A stretch of DNA of 61,480 nucleotides from Candidatus Gastranaerophilales bacterium (GCA_900767135.1 CAAFYU010000041.1:1-61480); one strand, 5' to 3'. Positions 8,645 to 17,705 are shown, numbered from the stretch's first letter. The notes: generated by a model from the letters alone, not told the origin. Numbers and translations: made by a program.

Positions 8645-10291
8645 ATGAAAATTCAACAAATATTACCCCAACTACAAAATAATAATTATAAAGAAAAAAA
8701 TCAACCAAATCAGGCTCAACCAAATTTTGGAAACGCTTATGCAGCATTTACAACAGGATTGCGTTTCTTAGACACAAATCAGGCTTGGGGTGCTAACGCA
8801 GTTGACTTATGTTCAATGGTTATTCCAAGAACTTCTGTTGATATGGTGAATCGTGGGCCTGATGCTGGTATGGAAACTGCAAGAAGAGAAGGTTCAGGAA
8901 CAATCAACCACTCATTAGTCGGATTGTATGGGACTATCGGTGGTATAATGCTTGCCGGAGCACTTAACTCAAAATTCGGAGTTAAAGCTCAAAAAATGTT
9001 TGTCGATGACGATACTTTAAAAACACTTGGAGATACTTGGACTGCACAAATTAAATCTGGAAGTAAAGATACTCTTCATGATTATCTTCAAACCGTATTC
9101 AAAAACGCCCAAACTCGTGTTGGAGATGAGTGGAAAAATATTCCGCAAGAAAATATTGATGACATTGTAAGCAAGTTTACAGAAACTTTGAAAAACAAAG
9201 AAAATGCGCCAATTACAATTACAAAAGATTTAAAAGAATACGCTCAATCTGTTATTACACACGTTACTGGTTCTGAAAACGGTTTCCGCTTAACTAAAGA
9301 AAGCCAGCCAACAACACTTTCTAACATGTTAGACGGAGTTTATAATGTAACAAGAGCGTTTAGTGCAAAAGAAATTAACGTTGACGACTTCTTAAAATCA
9401 ATGCAAAAAATGAACAGAAACAGAGCATTGATAGGTTTAGGGATTGCATCAGCAATTGGTATGTCTATTCAGCCTTTAAATATTTACTTAACTAAGAAAA
9501 AGACTGGAAGTGACGGCTTTGTTGGAGTTGAAGGCAGAGAAAAAGATAAATCAAACGGATTTAAAGCTATGAAGGCAACTGCTGCTGCCGGCTTTATGGC
9601 TCTTGCACTTGCGACAATAGGTTTTAAAGGTGGCGTAAATGGAATTATGAAAAAGCTCCAATATAAGGGGCTTAACCCAACATTGGATCAATACAAATTT
9701 ATTTACGGTATGACAATTATGTCAAGATTTATGGCAGCAAGAGACAAAGATGAACTCAGAGAAGCTGCAGTAAAAGATACTTTGGGCTTTTTCAACTGGC
9801 TGATTTTGGGTAACTTTGTTGCAAAAATGGTTGCAAATTCAATGGATCAAAACCTTTTAAATTATAGTGAAAAAGAACATGGTAAAGGCTTCTTTAACAA
9901 AATTTTTAAAGCTCCAATGGTAACTCGTGATGAAGTTTTACACAGAGGATTGAAAGCTTGCGGAATTGATTCTGTTGAGAATGGAAAAGCTTTATCATTC
10001 AAAAACTTGTTGAAAAAACTTGATGACACCAAAGTTACAGAAGCTGTAAGAAAAGAAACAAAAGGCAAATTGAGAGCATTAAGTATTGCTCAGATTGCAG
10101 GCTACTTGTATTCAGGTATAATTTTAGGTTTCGGTATTCCTAAATTAAACATTTATATGACAAACAAATCAGAAGCTAAACGAAAAGCGAAATTAGCTGC
10201 CGAAAAAGCAAAACAATCTGAAACTCAGCCAAATACACAGACTCAATTTACATCAATGAACAAACCTGAAATGAAAGAATTGTTGAAGTAA
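8645..10291 (+). CDS. Lineage-specific membrane-associated protein, paralog of the previous gene
   Basis: Function not recognised. 548 aa with a polar N-terminus containing PNFGN (26-30), hydrophobic segments around GLYGTIGGIMLAGAL, ALIGLGIASAIGMS, AAAGFMALALATIGF and IAGYLYSGIILGFGIP, and a charged KAKLAAEKAK tail. It shares many motifs in the same order with the protein at 6906. A good AAGGAGA lies before the ATG and the gap to the upstream gene is 14 nt, so the pair is an operon. The central region between the hydrophobic segments is soluble-looking and differs most between the two copies. Confidence 0.75.
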   Translation: MKIQQILPQLQNNNYKEKNQPNQAQPNFGNAYAAFTTGLRFLDTNQAWGANAVDLCSMVIPRTSVDMVNRGPDAGMETARREGSGTINHSLVGLYGTIGGIMLAGALNSKFGVKAQKMFVDDDTLKTLGDTWTAQIKSGSKDTLHDYLQTVFKNAQTRVGDEWKNIPQENIDDIVSKFTETLKNKENAPITITKDLKEYAQSVITHVTGSENGFRLTKESQPTTLSNMLDGVYNVTRAFSAKEINVDDFLKSMQKMNRNRALIGLGIASAIGMSIQPLNIYLTKKKTGSDGFVGVEGREKDKSNGFKAMKATAAAGFMALALATIGFKGGVNGIMKKLQYKGLNPTLDQYKFIYGMTIMSRFMAARDKDELREAAVKDTLGFFNWLILGNFVAKMVANSMDQNLLNYSEKEHGKGFFNKIFKAPMVTRDEVLHRGLKACGIDSVENGKALSFKNLLKKLDDTKVTEAVRKETKGKLRALSIAQIAGYLYSGIILGFGIPKLNIYMTNKSEAKRKAKLAAEKAKQSETQPNTQTQFTSMNKPEMKELLK

Positions 10292-10371
10292 TCGCTTTAT
10301 AATAAGTAGTTCGGGAAAAGTTTAAGCCGTGATTTGAAAAGCCAATCTTGTTGTGCCCAAATTCTTTGTTT

Positions 10372-11727
10372 CTATTTTTTCTTAGATTTCGCTTCTTTGG
10401 CTTTTTGCCTTTCAAGTTCTTTCAATTCTTTTGCTTTTTGACGTTCTAATTCGGCTTGTTTTTTAGCTTCTTGCACTGCTTTTAATTCTCTGTATTTTTC
10501 AATAGCTTCATTCTCAGAAGTTGAACTTTGGATTTTTTGACGAAGTTCATAATCTTTTTGTGACTCTTTATATTCAGCATTAAGTTCTTTGATTTTAGCC
10601 TTATAAGAGTTTTTCATAGCCTTAACTTCCGCTTTATCCTGTGCTTTTTGCTGTTTTACATTGGCTTTTTCTATTCGTTTAAGCTGCTCTTCTTCTTTTT
10701 CCGTAATAGCAGGTGGCACAACACCATCTTTAACAAGTTTAAAACCGTTCATGCTAACATTCACAGACGACGGCTGCATAGAAACAAGTCGAGAACGTTC
10801 TCCATGAGTGTTTACAATCCAAGTTCCGAGATTTACCGGCGAGCTACCTGTATAAGCTTCCGCTGTGACAATTACCCAATCAGGATTATTAGCTGCAAAG
10901 CCAAGCGGTGTAACGTCCCAACGCTTATCTTCCAAATCCAAGCCTTTATTTTCTTTCCAATAATAAATTATCGCATCACGAACTTCTACCAAACTGTATG
11001 AATTTTTCACAGAAAAATCGTACACAATCGGAGTAGTTTTCCAAATCCCATCACGAGTATTCCCAATTTTTTCTTTTATTAAAAGTTTTGTTCCATCGGG
11101 AGAAAAGTCAATAGGCGTAAGAGTTCTGAAAGTAAAATAATTGTCATTTGTCTTTTCGGTAGACAAAATCGGCTCAGAAAGTCGATGAACAGTGTTTGCT
11201 GTCAAAATCCTATCGACATTCGTCTTTGCTTCTTCCAGATTAATTATAAACAAATCACATGCCGTCGAGCCACTGTTCGGATAATAATAAATTGACGGAT
11301 AAACCAATCTTTTAAAATCAGGTGAAACAATACCTTGTGCATTAAGTTGACGACGTTTGTACAAAGTATCAGTAATATTCAACTCAGGGCTTCCCGGTGG
11401 ATTGTTATATCTTGTAATTTTATATGCCGGTTGCGGAACATATAGCATATCAGCAGGCGTCGGAATTTTCGGGATTGGAACGTCCATTGTCATTCTATCT
11501 TTTGGAGTCGAAAGCTCTTCATACTCTTCAACCGTCATATACCCTGTCGGTTTACGTTCCGCAACAGCTCGTTCATATTTGGCTTTTTCAGTACGTTTGT
11601 TCACTTCATGAATATATTTTGCCTCTTGTTTACTCTGAGTTTTGTCAACAAAAGGAACGGGAATTTCATCTCCCCACTGAATAAAAGCACAAAATGCAGC
11701 AGCCACCCCGAGTAATGCGTAAAGCAT
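10372..11727 (-). CDS. Membrane-anchored beta-propeller-like protein with C-terminal coiled coil
   Basis: Not assigned to a named family. 451 aa: an N-terminal hydrophobic anchor (MLYALLGVAAAFCAFI), then a domain that includes PIDFSPDGTKLLI, a PD40/TolB-type beta-propeller blade motif, and a long Lys/Glu/Gln-rich C-terminal coiled coil (about 345-451). Its ATG overlaps the stop of the response regulator (TAATG on the minus strand), so it is the last gene of the kinase-regulator operon and is probably an output or accessory of that system, outside the membrane or facing it. An alternative is an ordinary cotranscribed envelope protein with no signalling role. Confidence 0.7.
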   Translation of the reverse strand: MLYALLGVAAAFCAFIQWGDEIPVPFVDKTQSKQEAKYIHEVNKRTEKAKYERAVAERKPTGYMTVEEYEELSTPKDRMTMDVPIPKIPTPADMLYVPQPAYKITRYNNPPGSPELNITDTLYKRRQLNAQGIVSPDFKRLVYPSIYYYPNSGSTACDLFIINLEEAKTNVDRILTANTVHRLSEPILSTEKTNDNYFTFRTLTPIDFSPDGTKLLIKEKIGNTRDGIWKTTPIVYDFSVKNSYSLVEVRDAIIYYWKENKGLDLEDKRWDVTPLGFAANNPDWVIVTAEAYTGSSPVNLGTWIVNTHGERSRLVSMQPSSVNVSMNGFKLVKDGVVPPAITEKEEEQLKRIEKANVKQQKAQDKAEVKAMKNSYKAKIKELNAEYKESQKDYELRQKIQSSTSENEAIEKYRELKAVQEAKKQAELERQKAKELKELERQKAKEAKSKKK

Positions 11728-12401
11728 TAGACCAAACCTTCTTTCATCGCCATAGAAATAGCCTTAGAGCGGGTGTTTACATACAATTTTTGTAAAATAC
11801 TATGAACATGAGTTTTTGTTGTAGAAATAGTTATAACAAGTTTTTCTGCAATCTGAGGGTTTGTCAAACCGTCAACAATCAACGCCAAAACTTCCATTTC
11901 ACGTTCAGTTAAACCATACAAATTTTTACCTAGTTTATAATTAATTTCACCACGTTTTTCTGATGATGCACTACTTCTTCTAATATTTGTCAAAACAACT
12001 TTTGCAATAGCAGGGTCAAGCCAACTTGCACCTTCTGCAACCGCAAGAACAGCAGAAACTGTTTGATCAGAAGTTGCGCCTTTTGTAATATACCCGTCAG
12101 CTCCGGCTTGGAAGGAATCAAAAATATCATCTTCATCTTCACGAGAAGTGTACATCAAAACTCTGATTTTAGAATTTTGAGATTTAATTCTCTTTGTCGC
12201 CTCAATTCCATCAATAGTTGGTAAACCAATGTCCATAATTACAACGTCAGGAATTAGTTCTAAGGCTTTATCAACACCTTCTTGACCGTCAGCTGCCATG
12301 CCTGCAACCTCAATCTTTTCGTTGTTTCCCAAAACAACTGATAAACCCATTCTCGCCATATCATGATCTTCTACGATTAGAACTCTGACGTTTTTAGCCA
12401 T
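11727..12401 (-). CDS. NarL/LuxR-family response regulator
   Basis: DNA-binding transcription factor of a two-component system. The receiver domain (about 1-120) has the acidic pair Glu11/Asp12, phosphoacceptor Asp57 (VIMDIGLP), and Thr/Lys positions in YTSRE and YITKGA. The C-terminal LuxR-type HTH (about 160-215) contains LTEREMEVLALIVDG and NPQIAEKL. The 8-nt overlap with the histidine kinase upstream makes that kinase the obvious partner. Targets are unknown. Confidence 0.93.
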   Translation of the reverse strand: MAKNVRVLIVEDHDMARMGLSVVLGNNEKIEVAGMAADGQEGVDKALELIPDVVIMDIGLPTIDGIEATKRIKSQNSKIRVLMYTSREDEDDIFDSFQAGADGYITKGATSDQTVSAVLAVAEGASWLDPAIAKVVLTNIRRSSASSEKRGEINYKLGKNLYGLTEREMEVLALIVDGLTNPQIAEKLVITISTTKTHVHSILQKLYVNTRSKAISMAMKEGLV

Positions 12402-13995
12402 TTGAAACCTGTCTTTCTTTATCTTTTTCGTTTGTTACAACATCTGTAAGCAGGAATGAAAATTCACTGCCTTTGTCTACTTTACTGTCAACCCATATTT
12501 TCCCATCATGAGCTTCAACAATTTGCCTTGACAAATACAAGCCTAATCCGGTACCTGTTGAGCGTTTTCTTGCAGTGCCCTGTGAAAATCTCTTAAACAA
12601 ATTCGGAATATCACTCTGAGGAATTCCATTACCGTTATCAGTTACTGAGAAAATAAAATCGCCACTTTGAGCCTTTGCCAATACTTTGACAGTTCCACCT
12701 TTATTTGTGTAATTCAAAGCATTTCCACAAAGATTTGTGATAACACGCTTGATTTCTGCTCTATCAGCAACTATATTCTCTCCATCATTAAGTTCATATA
12801 CGACTGAAAAATCAATATTTTTCTTGTCTGCAAGCGGTTTTAACTCTGCAAAACACTGCTCAACAAGGTCTTTCACAGAGAAATTTGTCTTGCAAAGTGT
12901 CAACTTGCCACTTTCAAATCTATATACTTCCAAAAGTGCATTAACAAGCCCCAACAAATCCTCGTTACTTTGAAGCATTGTCGACAACAAAACCTTTTGT
13001 TTTTCATCAAGCTCGCCTATTGCACCTTCCAAGAAGAATTTCAAAGTCTGAATAGCCGCAAGAAGAGGTGTTCTCATATCATGCGTAAGTGTTGCAATAA
13101 AATCATCTCTAAGTTTTTCAGTTTCTTTTTGAACACTGACATCTCGAATAACTCCGACAAATTTATCTGTCTTATCTTCATCAGATGAAATTTTTGCAAA
13201 ACTAATTTCTACTGGCGTATGAATACCACTCAAACCGTTTACAACAAAATAATCTCTTAGCAGAATTTCAGAATTTTCATCACTTAATCCAAAAATTTCG
13301 CCGGATTTATTATTTTTTGAAGAATTCAATTCTTTTACATTTGAATATGCTATTTCTTGGATTTTCTTTTTGCAAAGAGCAGATTCTGAAAGTCCGACCA
13401 TATTTTCACATGCCGGATTTACTTGCAAAATTTTGCCTTCGCCGTCAACAATAATAATACCATCTGCACAATAATTAATTATGCCGGATAGTTTTTTGTT
13501 AGCTTCCGACAAATCAGCAGTACGCTCCGCAACAATCTTTTCAAGATTTTCAGAATAATCTTGGAGTTGTTTTTTAGCTACTTCAAGTTCTGCAATCTTG
13601 TTACGCAAATTTTCCAACAAATGACTTCTTTCAATACCATTTTTGATATTCATCATCAAATCATCATTGTCCCAAGGTTTTTCAATATACTTATACAAAC
13701 CGATTTCATTGATTGCCTTAATTGCATTTTCTTTATCAGCATAACCTGTCAACAAAATCATGCTAACTTCCGGATAAAGTTTTTTAGCCTCTGTAAGAAA
13801 TTCTAAACCGTTCATCTCAGGCATGATAAAGTCAGAGATTATCAAATCAGGTTTATTGTCTTTTAAATATTCTATTGCATCTTTTGGGGTATTAAACAGA
13901 TGCACATCAGTGTAACCTTCAACTTTAAAAAGTGCTTTAAAAGCCGAAGTCACCATTTTTTCATCATCTACCGCTATAATTTTACTATTTTTCAT
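12394..13995 (-). CDS. Sensor histidine kinase with N-terminal receiver domain and PAS domain
   Basis: Signalling kinase of 533 aa with no membrane segment, so cytosolic. Order: receiver domain (1-120; Asp10/Asp11, phosphoacceptor Asp55 in IISDFIMPEMNG, Lys105), coiled coil (about 125-170), PAS domain (about 168-288), HisKA with phosphoacceptor His305 (TLTHDMRTPL), and HATPase with the N box (NLCGNALNYT), DNGNGIP and GTGLGLYL. The receiver is at the N-terminus instead of the more usual C-terminus, so the kinase can itself be an input target of another phosphorelay. It overlaps the response regulator by 8 nt. A promoter close to the ATG suggests a leaderless message. Confidence 0.93.
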   Translation of the reverse strand: MKNSKIIAVDDEKMVTSAFKALFKVEGYTDVHLFNTPKDAIEYLKDNKPDLIISDFIMPEMNGLEFLTEAKKLYPEVSMILLTGYADKENAIKAINEIGLYKYIEKPWDNDDLMMNIKNGIERSHLLENLRNKIAELEVAKKQLQDYSENLEKIVAERTADLSEANKKLSGIINYCADGIIIVDGEGKILQVNPACENMVGLSESALCKKKIQEIAYSNVKELNSSKNNKSGEIFGLSDENSEILLRDYFVVNGLSGIHTPVEISFAKISSDEDKTDKFVGVIRDVSVQKETEKLRDDFIATLTHDMRTPLLAAIQTLKFFLEGAIGELDEKQKVLLSTMLQSNEDLLGLVNALLEVYRFESGKLTLCKTNFSVKDLVEQCFAELKPLADKKNIDFSVVYELNDGENIVADRAEIKRVITNLCGNALNYTNKGGTVKVLAKAQSGDFIFSVTDNGNGIPQSDIPNLFKRFSQGTARKRSTGTGLGLYLSRQIVEAHDGKIWVDSKVDKGSEFSFLLTDVVTNEKDKERQVSNG

Positions 13996-14001
13996 ACTAA
14001 T

Positions 14002-14030
14002 ATCATAAGCTATTTTGCCGATTTAGACAA
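14002..14030 (-). promoter_or_regulatory. Predicted promoter of the histidine kinase operon
   Basis: On the minus strand: TTGTCT (14030-14025), a 17-nt spacer and TATGAT (14007-14002), then 6 nt to the ATG at 13995. No ribosome-binding site is present. Confidence 0.55.
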
Positions 14031-14060
14031 ATAGGTTACAAAATTGCAATAATTGTTTCC

Positions 14061-14190
14061 ATTAGTGAATAAGAGAATAGGTAAATATGTGAATAAGTGC
14101 TTTTCAAAAAAATAATAGTTGTAATCCAAACAAATATCTAATTGATAAGAACTTATTCACTTATTGCCTTATTCACCTATTCACCTAATT
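14061..14190. repeat. Long imperfect inverted repeat between the kinase and ferritin genes
   Basis: Arm 14061-14100 (GTGAATAAG-rich) and arm 14149-14190 (CTTATTCAC-rich) are imperfect inverted copies of about 40 bp around a spacer of about 48 bp. Inside each arm the unit GTGAATA(A/G) recurs. The second arm reaches the ferritin stop codon, so it may serve as a terminator or be a small MITE-like element. Confidence 0.5.
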
Positions 14191-14694
14191 ATAAAAATGC
14201 TCCTTATACTTTCTCTCACCGAGTTCTTTATCCAAAAGGTAAAGAGCTGTTTTGTCATCTCCAAATAAATTTAATTTATCTATAACATCTCGAGCATTAG
14301 CTTCTTCTTCAACCTGTTCAGAAATATACCAATTAATAAAATGTCTTGTCGCTAAATCACACTCGTCATCACTCATTGAGGCAACACAATTTATACTTTC
14401 TGTCACAAACTTTTCGTGTTCTAAAATCCGCTCAAATACTTGTAAAGTTGACGAAAAATCTCTTTCCGGAGATTCAATATGCGACAATTCGACTGTTCCA
14501 TCTCGTTCAATTATATAGTTAAATATAATCATTCCATGGTCAACTTCTTCGCGAGCCTGCACCTTAGTCCAGTTCGCAAAACCAAACAAACCAATTTCGT
14601 CAAAATAAGCAGACATAGCAAGATACAAATAAGCCGAATAAAATTCTTTGTTAATTTGTGCGTTAAGAACATTTTGAACCTTTTCTTTAATCAC
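14185..14694 (-). CDS. Ferritin (non-heme, bacterial FtnA type)
   Basis: Iron-storage protein that oxidises Fe(II) and stores it as a mineral core in a 24-mer cage in the cytosol. From the GTG at 14694 it is 169 aa, the normal size, and ferroxidase ligands fall at Glu17, Glu50 and His53, the same numbering as E. coli FtnA. The GTG is preceded by GGGAGG at 6 nt; in-frame ATGs further up lack this. It overlaps the superoxide reductase gene by 8 nt, so iron storage and superoxide reduction are coexpressed, as in many anaerobes. Confidence 0.93.
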   Translation of the reverse strand: MIKEKVQNVLNAQINKEFYSAYLYLAMSAYFDEIGLFGFANWTKVQAREEVDHGMIIFNYIIERDGTVELSHIESPERDFSSTLQVFERILEHEKFVTESINCVASMSDDECDLATRHFINWYISEQVEEEANARDVIDKLNLFGDDKTALYLLDKELGERKYKEHFYN

Positions 14695-15079
14695 TTTTAC
14701 CCTCCCACAACCCATGAATATTACAAAATTCAAAAGCACTCATTCCTTCTGATTTGTCGTGCAAAATCATTTTGGGCTCTTCATTTGGTTGTAAAAATTT
14801 AATCTGTACATCTTTTTGATCTTTGGAGATAGTTTCGATGAACATAATATAATGCTCCGGTACCATTGGGTGCAAAATTTCTCCGACTCTAACTTCATCT
14901 TTACCATCTTCGGTTTTTAGAAAAATCGGAATATGTTTTTCAAGCATTGCATCTTCTTTTGAATTTGCATCTAATTTTGTCATCGGCTGATTACAACACA
15001 TAAGTTCTCCACCTCCAACAACAAAAGTTTGCACAAGGTTTCCGCAAATTTCGCATTTGTAAAAATCTAATTTATTCAT
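14687..15079 (-). CDS. dfx: Desulfoferrodoxin (two-iron superoxide reductase)
   Basis: Reduces superoxide to hydrogen peroxide without releasing oxygen; a cytosolic enzyme typical of anaerobes. The N-terminal desulforedoxin domain has Cys9, Cys12, Cys28 and Cys29. The C-terminal neelaredoxin domain has the catalytic-centre ligands His49, His70, His76, Cys119 and His122, with the active-site EKHIP (47-51). 130 aa is typical. AAAGGAG lies before the ATG. The first gene of the dfx-ferritin pair. Confidence 0.95.
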   Translation of the reverse strand: MNKLDFYKCEICGNLVQTFVVGGGELMCCNQPMTKLDANSKEDAMLEKHIPIFLKTEDGKDEVRVGEILHPMVPEHYIMFIETISKDQKDVQIKFLQPNEEPKMILHDKSEGMSAFEFCNIHGLWEGKSD

Positions 15080-15160
15080 AAAAATATCTCCTTTCTTTAT
15101 ATTATTAACGCCGGAGAATATTTTTTTGCATTAACCGATTGACTATAAAATAGAAACAAT

Positions 15161-15189
15161 TTGCTTATTAAGGGAATTTATGGTATAAA
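15161..15189 (+). promoter_or_regulatory. Promoter of the SRP RNA gene
   Basis: TTGCTT (15161-15166), a 17-nt spacer and TATAAA (15184-15189) preceded by TGG (extended -10). The expected start, about 15196-15197, coincides with the predicted RNA 5' end. Confidence 0.7.
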
Positions 15190-15195
15190 TATTCT

Positions 15196-15455
15196 TGCCG
15201 CACTCCACGGGGAATTGCAATCTCTTGACTCGAAGTTTATGCGAGGTGCAGAGCCTGTTGTGAGGGTTCGGGAAATATCTTTGATAAATATGTTATCGTT
15301 GACGTTTAGATTTATGGTGGCGTAATCTGCCGAATCGTGTCAGGGTGGAAACACAGCAGCACTAAGGCAATCTTTACGGGTATCATTCTTTTAAAAAGAG
15401 GTAATGTATTTTGAAATTTTATTTTTCAAATTCGATAGACAGTGGTGCGGTTTTT
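15196..15455 (+). ncRNA. ffs: Signal recognition particle RNA, large (Alu-domain-containing) bacterial type
   Basis: The S-domain signature is present: GTCAGG, a GGAA tetraloop closed by GU/AC, then AGCAGC and TAAGG (about 15339-15366). Upstream come GTTGACGTTT (15298-15307) and a GGTTCG stretch as in B. subtilis-type SRP RNAs. The 5' CCGCACTCCAC (15198-15208) can pair with GTGGTGCGG (15442-15450), which closes a molecule of about 255 nt followed by a T-run. The length and the distal 5'/3' pairing indicate the large form with an Alu domain, not the short 4.5S form. Ends are estimates. Confidence 0.88.
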
Positions 15456-15482
15456 ATTTGACAATAAATTTAAGTAACAAAA

Positions 15483-15516
15483 AACAGATTAGCAATAAGA
15501 TAATAGCTAACCTGTT
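15483..15516 (-). terminator. Intrinsic terminator after the 15535-16182 gene
   Basis: Stem AACAGATTAGC (15483-15493) / GCTAACCTGTT (15506-15516) with one non-Watson-Crick pair. On the minus strand it is followed by a T-run. Confidence 0.75.
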
Positions 15517-15534
15517 TTTCTATTTTTTTATATA

Positions 15535-16182
15535 TTAAGCAAACAAACGACTTAAAATGCCTAATGCACTTGTAGCAATAACTTTTACAATTTTGCTTCC
15601 GCCTTCGCCATTATCCGGAGTGCCTGAGGTTGCGGCCAAACCAATGGGTCCACCAACACATCCTATTATGGCTTTATCAACTTTGCTAATTCCTTTTTTG
15701 TCAGGAGTTTCTTGTGCTGGCGGTTGAGCCGGAGTAGCAGCAGCCTGTTGCTCACCCACTGCGGTATCTTTTTCAGGTTTATAATTTGACAAAGTAATTA
15801 GCGGTTTTACTTGTGGATATTTTTTATAAATTTCTTGAATTTTATTATAACAGTCTAAATACGTTTGTTTTTCCCAAGGTGAACAATGCTCAAGCATTTT
15901 ATTGGCAGAAAAAGAATATCGTGGATCTCCAAAAGAGTTATACCCGTCAAAGCCTTGGCAATCAAAACGTTCTTTATACTTTGCTTCAATTGCCCTAATC
16001 GTATCTTGGCATTCTTTGTATTCCTGTTTAACTTTATCTGGAACACCTTCCCATTGTTTTTCTCTAATTTTTCCTAAGGCTTCTAGAAGTTCATCACGTG
16101 AAGACAAGCTGTTAAGCTTATTATTTTGTGTAGTTTGTGTAGTTTGTGTTGCAGAATTCAATGCACTAATCATAAGTCCCAT
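15535..16182 (-). CDS. Hypothetical protein with C-terminal hydrophobic segment
   Basis: Not recognised. 215 aa: a Gln/Thr-rich N-terminus, a charged helical middle (about 25-75) with a Cys in FDCQGF and others around EHCSPWEKQTYLDC, a Pro/Ala/Gln-rich linker (about 140-165), and a C-terminus with weakly hydrophobic glycine-containing stretches (AIIGCVGGPIGLAAT and IVKVIATSALGIL). AAGGAGA precedes the ATG at 16182; a second ATG three codons in is possible. It is monocistronic, with its own terminator. It may be a small membrane-associated or secreted protein; no function can be proposed. Confidence 0.6.
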   Translation of the reverse strand: MGLMISALNSATQTTQTTQNNKLNSLSSRDELLEALGKIREKQWEGVPDKVKQEYKECQDTIRAIEAKYKERFDCQGFDGYNSFGDPRYSFSANKMLEHCSPWEKQTYLDCYNKIQEIYKKYPQVKPLITLSNYKPEKDTAVGEQQAAATPAQPPAQETPDKKGISKVDKAIIGCVGGPIGLAATSGTPDNGEGGSKIVKVIATSALGILSRLFA

Positions 16183-16316
16183 CTTAAATCTCCTTAATTT
16201 TTATCCCCGTAATAAAGACTCATTAATATTTAAGTCTTATGTATATATAAAATATATTTCGATTTAAAAATTGCTTTTTTAAAACTTCAAACTTAACATT
16301 TCTTAACCTTAAAACA

Positions 16317-16342
16317 AAAAAGGGCGAATTAACGCCCTTTTT
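16317..16342 (-). terminator. Intrinsic terminator of glmU
   Basis: AAAAAGGGCG (16317-16326) / CGCCCTTTTT (16333-16342) with a 6-nt loop. A T-run follows on the minus strand. Confidence 0.88.
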
Positions 16343-16365
16343 ACTGTATATAATTATTTATTTCT

Positions 16366-17640
16366 CTATTTTCTTTTAACCCAACCTTCAATAGTTCTCA
16401 ATGGAGCTCTTGTAATTGCAAGAAGCCATTCGCCAAGGTTTTTTGTAATAACACTTCCTGCTCCTACGTTTGTTCCTTCGCCGATTTCAACCGGAGCCAC
16501 AAGAACTGTATTTGAGCCGATTTTGACATTGTCTTTGAGAATAGTTTTACTTTTCTTTTTGCTAATCGGGTCATAGTTTGCAGTAATTGTTCCGGCACCA
16601 ATATTTATATGAGAACCAAATTCGGCATCTCCAATGTAACTCAAATGTCCTGCGTTTGTGTTATGACCGATTTTTGCTTTTTTAACTTCTACAAAGTTTC
16701 CGATTTTGCAATTGTCATCTATTTCAACATCGCCTCTTAAATGAGCACAAGGACCTATTTTGCAGTTTTTACCAATTTTATTTTTACCTTCAATATAAGT
16801 TGACGGATAAATAATTGTATCAGCACCAATTTCAGTATCATCAGAAATCCAAGTAGATGCCGGATCAACAATCGTAACGCCTTCAACCATCAATTCATGC
16901 AATTTTCTTTGGTTCATTAATTTAGTAGCTTCTGCCAGATTAATACGGGAATTGATACCATAGATTTCATCACTGTTTTCCAAAATATATGCATTTACAT
17001 TAAGAGAGTTTTTCTTTCCCCAAGCTATAATATCAGTCAAATAGTATTCACCCTGTGCATTGTTACTTGTTAACTGAGAAAAAGCAGGTTTAATTTTCGC
17101 CCAGTTTAAACAATAAATTCCGGCATTAACCTCTTTTACAGCTTTTTGTTCAGGAGTAGCGTCTTTTTCTTCGACAATGCATTTTAAAGAATTGTCACTT
17201 TCACGAATAATTCTGCCATAATTAGTCGGATTATCAAAAATCGTACTCATAACAGTCAAATCAGAATTGATTGAATTGTGATATTCAACGAATTCTTTCA
17301 ACGTTTTTTCTGTAATAAGCGGAGTATCTCCACAAAGGATAATCACTTGTCCGTCAAAATCTTCTAATGAAGGACAAACCATAGAAACAGCATGCCCTGT
17401 ACCCAATTGCGGAGTTTGAAGAACAGTTTTTGCATTTGCATAATTCTTTTGAACAAATTCTGTAACCTCTTCTGCGTGATGCCCGACAATTACAAAAGAT
17501 TCATTTACTATATTTTTTACATTATCTAAAACGTACCCCAACAAAGGTTTTCCAAAGATTTGATGTAAAACTTTTGAAGTGTTTGACTTCATTCTTGTAC
17601 CTTTTCCTGCTGCAAGAATTACTGATTTAATATTTTCCAT
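16366..17640 (-). CDS. glmU: Bifunctional N-acetylglucosamine-1-phosphate uridyltransferase / glucosamine-1-phosphate acetyltransferase
   Basis: Makes UDP-GlcNAc for peptidoglycan and LPS in the cytosol. The N-terminal pyrophosphorylase domain starts with VILAAGKGTRMKS and has the conserved GTGHAV. The C-terminal left-handed beta-helix (about 240-410) shows the hexapeptide periodicity (IGKNCKIGPCAHLRG, IGHNTNAGHLSYIGD, NIGAGTITANYD) and holds the acetyltransferase site. At 424 aa it is slightly shorter than the usual 450-460, mostly at the C-terminus. AAGGAGAG precedes the ATG. Divergent from mnmA. Confidence 0.95.
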   Translation of the reverse strand: MENIKSVILAAGKGTRMKSNTSKVLHQIFGKPLLGYVLDNVKNIVNESFVIVGHHAEEVTEFVQKNYANAKTVLQTPQLGTGHAVSMVCPSLEDFDGQVIILCGDTPLITEKTLKEFVEYHNSINSDLTVMSTIFDNPTNYGRIIRESDNSLKCIVEEKDATPEQKAVKEVNAGIYCLNWAKIKPAFSQLTSNNAQGEYYLTDIIAWGKKNSLNVNAYILENSDEIYGINSRINLAEATKLMNQRKLHELMVEGVTIVDPASTWISDDTEIGADTIIYPSTYIEGKNKIGKNCKIGPCAHLRGDVEIDDNCKIGNFVEVKKAKIGHNTNAGHLSYIGDAEFGSHINIGAGTITANYDPISKKKSKTILKDNVKIGSNTVLVAPVEIGEGTNVGAGSVITKNLGEWLLAITRAPLRTIEGWVKRK

Positions 17641-17670
17641 GTTTCTCTCCTTAAATTTATTTTAATTTTA

Positions 17671-17699
17671 TTTTACTATAAAAACTTTTAGTTTATAAT
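17671..17699 (+). promoter_or_regulatory. Predicted promoter of mnmA
   Basis: TATAAT at 17694-17699 lies 6 nt before the ATG at 17706, with a weak -35 match (TTTACT) 16 nt upstream and no ribosome-binding site. A leaderless message is likely. Confidence 0.5.
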
Positions 17700-17705
17700 C
17701 TTGAT

